A DNA stretch of 64,000 bases, from assembly GCF_020520425.1 (NCBI RefSeq), contig NC_079488.1:7479747-7543746 (forward strand), in the 5' to 3' direction. Positions 58,569 through 64,000 of the stretch are shown piece by piece. How positions within the stretch are numbered: the first letter of the stretch is position 1; the number at the start of each line of letters is the position of its first letter. The stretch is from Spinacia oleracea. Taxonomy: Eukaryota > Streptophyta > Magnoliopsida > Caryophyllales > Amaranthaceae. The notes under the pieces are model-generated. The model was not told where the DNA came from. It did not search any database and worked only from the letters and a program-made list of their open reading frames with translations. The position numbers and the translations under genes were made by a program.

Positions 58569-61500
58569 TTACTTCTCTTTATTGCCTCCACTGTACAAGA
58601 ACTCCAAAATTGCTGAAGCTTTGGATGGTTCGTTCTGTTTGCATCCACTGTCACTGCTAATTTTCCCTTCATTCTTAGTGACCTCTTTAGCAGAACCTGC
58701 TGAAGTCGTCATCTTTATCCCAGATTCATATTTTGCCGCGAATGAGAGTGCAGACAAGAGTGCCCTTTGAGACGTACTTGGTGTGTTTTTCACTCCAACC
58801 GCCTTGGTCGAGCATTGACCTGAAGTTGGAGAATCCCATAGTTTTGGTTGTATTGCCGCCTTCTCAGATCCATTTGCACTTTCCTTCTCTCTAATCTGAG
58901 AATCAACTTGTGATTTGCCACCACTATTATCATATGGAGGTCCACCGGAAGACGGAACACTAATTTGCTTAGAGCAACTCCAGCGGTTAAAAAAAGGACC
59001 TGGTCATATAAAAAAAAAAGATACGTGAGCAGTTAGTCAACTATTGATACATCAATGACATAAGCAGCTATTAAAATCTCGTAGCTATTTTGAGCAAGTA
59101 GCTCAAAATCTTGATGGATATTGAATAGTTTATTTTGGATCAAATAAAACAAATTAAATACTATAGGGAGCTACAAGGTATTGTAGCTTAAATAAATTGT
59201 AGCTGGAAATTTGATGTGGACAAACTTAGCCACACCAACTTGTAACTCACCATTGGAGTTGTTCTTAGGGCTCAATGGAGCCGGGTTAGTTTCTAGCATT
59301 CTACACACACTTTGTACTCTGCTTGGCATTATTCCCTTGTTCAGCTGACTACTAGTACCAGCAGTGTCAACACTTCTGTGAGAGGAGTCATCCCCCGACT
59401 TTCCAAATGAACAAAATCTAGAATTATCCCTATGTAATAAAGGGCTGGCTTGTTTCTTGTCCCCTAAGTTACCAACCGAGGATTTCACAATTGAGATAAA
59501 ATCCGTTCCTTGAGGTGTGTCTGAAGCAGGGGTATCAATCAAGCCTTTAATCAGGTTGAAAGCTGTGGTTGCTGTATTTGGCTGAGTAATAGTTCCAGCA
59601 TCAGCACCACCACCAACTGAGGATTTCAAAAATCAAGCATTTAATCAGGTTGACAGCTGTTGTCTACAGTAAAGATGGTTGTGGGCCGGCTGGTCCAAGG
59701 CCCGATCCGACCCAGCACGAAAAGGCCCAGCCCATGCATGAAAAACACAACATGGCATGAGAACGAAGTTGAGGCTGGGCCTGGACCGTTTTTTGGTCCA
59801 GAACGATGCAGAGTGAGCCGGGCCCGTTCAGGCCCACGGGCTCGACCCGAAGCCCAGCATGGCCCGGTCCACAGCCTTCCACCCGCAACACCACTTTTCT
59901 GGGATATTTGAATTCATTATGCTTACCAGAATCCTTGGGTGAAGAAGATTTTCCGGACGGAAGAAAGCTTAAACCTTTCGGCGCCTTTGCTTGATGACTG
60001 GTCTGAGTTGCTACAATACCAGAAGAGAAGGATGCTTTGGCATTGAGCAGCTGTTTAGAATTTGACTTGTCAAGTTGATCCAGAGAAGTGGCCTCACATT
60101 TCGAAACAGCTGCGGCAGTTTCCGAACCTTCCTTGGCAGAAATCTGAGGGAAACACAAGTCAAATGGATGTAAATAGTTTTCAGCAAATAAAAGAGCTGG
60201 TTTAGAGATAAAGCAGTAAGATGCATAGTAATAATACCTTGTGTGAAAATAGGCAGATATCACCTCTGTTGCAAAAACCTGTAGTCACAAAACTGTTACA
60301 TGGATACTTGGATAATTGATGATCGTATGGACAATCATCCCCCTTCATGCAAGCTTGACGTGCGAAGTGACAGCAAGGCTGTAGCACAAAGAGAATTAGA
60401 GGATGAGCACAAGAGAAAAAGTGCAAGCACAAAGAAATCTGACAATAATGGCAGAGAATCTTCTCTTCTACGTGTGTGACCAGGCTATATAACCCCACAC
60501 ATTCACGATGCTTATTAGAGGCATCTGGTCAATGGTAAGGAGCTAATTTTATACTAACTCTGTTCCTGAATGATCTTTGCGCTTACTATTTGCACGGTAA
60601 TTAAGAAACTTTGGTGAGCATGTGATAGTGGGGGTAACAAGTGGGAAAATGAGTGGCTACAAATTACCAAACAATGCAAGTGGATGAAAATCAACATTAA
60701 AGTATTGTGAGTGGGTAAGTTATGTTTGACTCCCATAATAAAATATTGCAACTTGTATGTTGTGGTGGGTCGAATAAGAGTATAAACGTAAATTTTATAT
60801 GCCAAAAATGAGATAAAGTAGAGTGTAAAGAACTTTCAGGAACGGACTAAACGGAAAGCGCAAAGAACTTTCAGGAACTAAGGTAGTACAATTTACTCCT
60901 CAAATCTTCACTCTTCAATCTCTCCTACTGTTTATTTGTTGTTGGTTACATTTTCTAGCACACATCAAGAATTAGTAATGATGCAGTAGTAACATGCCCC
61001 AGCCCAACCATGTGCACATGGGGAAAACTTAAGGACCCTCTTCAACAAGCACTTAATAGTTTAAAGAGACCTGGTTTCTTACAACACATGCCGTTAACCT
61101 GTATGAACATCCAAAGTCCCAAATGAATGAAGAAGAAACATTTCTCGGCTGATGTAAGATTAAACAAAAAGTGTGAAACACAATAGCTCATATCTGTGTA
61201 GACAGTAGTTAAGCCGTAGGGAGAGTTGGGTAACAAATTGTTATACGTACCTTGGATTTTGTCAGGGGTACCACATCATGTGAAAACTTGCATTTCTCAC
61301 CCTGATAAAAACAACATAATATGAGAAACTGATGCGTTACGGAAACCAAATAGAATAATAGTTGAAAAACTATACTCTCCAAATAAAATAAAATAAAATA
61401 AAGCAAGGAAAGGCTTCTGAATTTAAAAACTGTTGTCTAAGCAGATAGAGCATGTCCATTTGACAGGTGTAAAATAAAACTTAGCTAAAGACTAGGAGAT

Positions 61501-64000
61501 CAAAGAATAAATTACATAGTATTTCCCAATACATGACACATTCATTCATCTATTACATGTATGTATTCCTTGGTGTAATCAAATGTCACCTCTAATAAGC
61601 TCACAACTTAGCAAAACATGTAGTCAATTACGGAGTACTTGATTCACGAAAGACAAAAACGTCGTACACCACATAGCTGTAAACAGCTAAACAGGGGCCA
61701 GTTTCATGAGTTATGATACAATAAACTTAGGTGCAGCATCAGATAAACAGGACGAGACAAAAGATACAAGCCATACAACTAAAATCATGTCTGATAGTAA
61801 GAATTATATAACCCAATCAAATGCAGTAAACAAATTAAAACACATATGGTTGCATCTTGCATGCTGACGATCCATTTATGAAAACAAATGAGAAGTTACT
61901 AATCAAATAATCACATATCAAATCATAATCTTGGACTAGAGAACATAATCTCAGACATGGAAATTTAACCACCTCTTGGCATCTTCCATTAAGATAATGG
62001 CGGCAGGGTTGGATAACTTTTGGTTTCACAATAGGTGTAAGTATCAATCTTTTGATGCCATGTTTTTTGTTCATTTCTGCTCGTTTCTTCCTTCTCTTTT
62101 GCTGCAAATAAAAATCAGTAAGGAAAAAGTGTTATATCAAAAGTTAAACAGTGGTTAAATAACTTCCGCTGAAAACAAAGCTTTCGATATGAAGCATTAA
62201 GCACAAACTTCTCTGCTTATTACTTTCTAACAAGAAACATATACGTAGTGATCAAGAATTACAAATAGATTTAAAATAGTTATAAATCATGAATTAATCA
62301 GTTCCAGAATAGATATAAAATCAGTGCAATATCACTTTGGACAGCTAAGACAGAAGTTAAGTAATTTTATATTAAACCTGTGTGGCCGTATATGAGAAAA
62401 CTCAAGGTCATATATCTAAATTCTGGAATAAAGATACACACACATAACTCGTAAATTTGGGAACTGCTGCAATATTCGGGTTTAAGTAAATAACCTACCA
62501 ATAAGACAACCCTATAAGCTAATCTACTATTGGAACCCAAATCTTACCAACAAGACAACCCTAAAGGTTTATATAAATAAGACCATCTAATCTACAAACA
62601 AACCACCCAATAACAAATAAACAAACAAGCTAATTAAAAGATTTACAAAGACTAAAGCAAATAATAATAAACAAAGTAAAATAAAGGCCTAATTATAATC
62701 AATAACCATGGATGACTCAAAGGACCAAACGGTAGCAACAGGAGATGATCCAGTGGCAATGTACTTTTAAGCTGACAATCTCATCAAGTAAGCTGATAGC
62801 TATCAAGATTTCCAGATTTGCAGCATATAGAAAACATGTATGTCCCTCTTCATAAGTCGGGTGGCCACGCAAGGCATTCAACTTTAAAAAAACTAAAAAA
62901 TTCTGGATTTTACTGCATCTTTCTTAACCTCAAAGGCAATACCTATAAAACAATAAGAAAAAGACAAAAAAGAATCGTTGTAGACATGGTACTCTCAAAT
63001 TGTGCTTCCAAGTGAGCTGACTGCAACATGCAGCACAACAATATCATCTCATTCATACACAGTGATATACTACGTATAATTTATACTGTGAGAATTAAAC
63101 CGTAAAAAATAATGTTAAAATGCATATTTAAGCTGACTCCAAATAAGAGAAGTTAGATGTGGATTTAAACAGAGTTTATGATGCAAAAATATTATGTTGT
63201 ATACATGCAAAACAGTCTTTAAATTTTTGTGTTATGCATCCTGATTCCTGACATTGATAAATAAAATATCTGGATCAAGGATTAATTCAACTCCAAGTAT
63301 TTAAACTTCAGACATAGATTTAATAAAAATATTCGATGATGTGGAATCTGATGGCGTTTACATCATTGCACCACATCTTTTCATTTCAAGAAAATTGAAT
63401 CATCTAGGCACTTTAAAATCTAATAACCTCGTGCAGAATCATGTATACTTCACTACGCACAAGAAAACAAAAAACAAACCAGTAAATCATACAGCATAAT
63501 AAATGTCAAAAGATGAATAAAAGTGAACAGCAAGCAGACAGCCTGAAGCCCTGATGATATAGAAAATTCTCTTAACGAATTTTATCCAACGTCAAAATCT
63601 TTTAAAACAGAATATTAAAAAACCTTTTTCTTTTCCTTCCTTGCCTCTGAAGAAGTGCCTCGTTTTTTATGCTTCAAGATGCTAGAGCCCTGAAATTTAT
63701 GGCAACACCAATATGAAATATAATTTTTGCAGATGTTGTAGAAAATGCCAAGTCGTCAAATATGGATGCAACAGAAAGAACAGCACAACACATCAAAAAC
63801 AACAAATGTTGGTTACAATTTGAATTCAACTAGCTCCTTTGGGCCCCACTTGGTTCATCTTCAGGCATTGAATTCAACCGAGACCATTCTGTTACGTCAA
63901 GGCCATTCTATAATGCGTTTTCAGTAAATAGTTCCATGAAAAGTTGTTCTGTAATGAGTATTTTAAATCACACCACGACTTACCGCAAAAGACATTATAA
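58569..64000 (-). CDS. CCCH zinc-finger protein (three CCCH motifs), 5' end outside window
   Basis: Putative RNA-binding protein resembling Arabidopsis C3H7-type proteins; the symbol is not assigned. Exons (minus strand): >64000-63984 (|gtaagt), 63689-63624, 62101-61973, 61301-61251, 60378-60238, 60143-59927, 59616 to about 59264, and the terminal piece 58967-58569 (TAA). The phases agree. The first finger (CRHYLNGRC...GEKCKFSH) is split over two exons. The second and third (CCHFARQACMKGDDCPYDH and CNSFVTTGFCNRGDICLFSH) are in one exon. A basic region (KRRKKRAEMNKKHGIKRL) precedes the fingers; the tail is Ser/Lys-rich and ends SAILEFLYSGG. A ~292-bp MITE separates the last two pieces of what was one exon. 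Skipping it would need new splice sites; reading through stops the protein early. Confidence 0.82.
58972..59263. mobile_element. MITE inside the last coding exon of the CCCH gene
   Basis: TIR gagcaactccagcgg / ccattggagttgttc with target ctta (or TTA) on both sides (58968-58971, 59264-59267), a Harbinger-like short target. The flanking codons join in frame without it (minus strand SPK then QISVPSSGG), so the insertion lies in coding sequence. On the coding strand the element's ends offer ctctaag|CAA as an acceptor and either AATG|gtgagt or CAA|gttggt as donor. The CAA|gttggt donor keeps phase. Confidence 0.78.
59672..59890. mobile_element. GC-rich insert in a CCCH-gene intron
   Basis: gatggttgtgggccggctggtccaaggcccg ... 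catggcccggtccacagccttccacc: inverse gggcc words at both ends suggest a hAT-type element of the gggccggcc family. A related decayed copy may lie at about 6850-6980 (gcccggcccgg, ggtccggccc). The edges are uncertain. Next to it (59620-59668), part of the neighbouring exon is duplicated (atcaagc.tttaatcaggttga.agctgt). Confidence 0.5.
62102..63623. other. CCCH-gene intron, 1.5 kb, nothing further seen
   Basis: AT-rich intron between the exons ending at 63624 and starting at 62101. A short repeat, taccaa(t/c)aagacaaccct, occurs at 62497 and 62547. No open frame or element was recognised. Confidence 0.55.

Noticed and set aside
1..64000. CRISPR arrays, bacterial operons, rRNA or tRNA genes
   Set aside because: The window is plant nuclear DNA. 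The direct repeats are minisatellites or transposon arrays without unique spacers, and no tRNA cloverleaf or rRNA signature was recognised.

Overview
This is plant nuclear DNA. It is AT-rich, its genes have many introns with GT-AG borders, and the five host genes have clear land-plant homologues. It also has Stowaway-, hAT- and Harbinger-like MITEs and Ty3/gypsy elements. Gene and repeat style suggest a eudicot, possibly Caryophyllales/Amaranthaceae such as spinach, but that placement is inference. All calls come from reading the sequence; no database search was run.

Host genes: (1) 3' part of a DUF6817/TPR-like gene (+, 1-2065). (2) A class-A-like heat-stress transcription factor (-, 2944-5544) whose second coding exon is split by transposon sequence. 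(3) A complete ten-exon SurE-family nucleotidase/phosphatase (-, 9477-14832) whose 415-codon frame closes exactly. (4) A TMEM208-like gene (+, 5' leader near 21.4 kb, coding 48778-53677). It carries a 27 kb retrotransposon in its leader intron, lacks one internal exon and has a poly(A)-tailed insert in its last exon. (5) A triple-CCCH zinc-finger gene (-, 58569 to beyond 64000) with a MITE in its last coding exon.

The middle of the window is a four-level nest. A Tat-type Ty3/gypsy element (21439-48469, TSD tctac, LTRs that read identical) contains a pol-less gypsy element (30514-40085, TSD ccaaa) and a solo LTR (41815-47368, TSD tccgc). The solo LTR in turn contains a CACTA transposon (43024-47212, TSD tta). 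Removing the inserts leaves a Tat element of about 11.9 kb with a decayed gag-pol, an 80-bp tandem array and a spliced antisense gene that both inner insertions interrupt.

Elsewhere there is a 3.64 kb Helitron (16464-20103) carrying fatty-acid-amide-hydrolase-like exon fragments, a 548-bp hAT element with a perfect 8-bp TSD, a foldback element filled with minisatellite (about 7.0-8.6 kb), a LINE RNase H relic, a SINE tail, and many MITEs with intact TSDs. The recurring theme is transposons inside or beside coding exons, in places where splice-like sites at their borders could rescue the host transcript.
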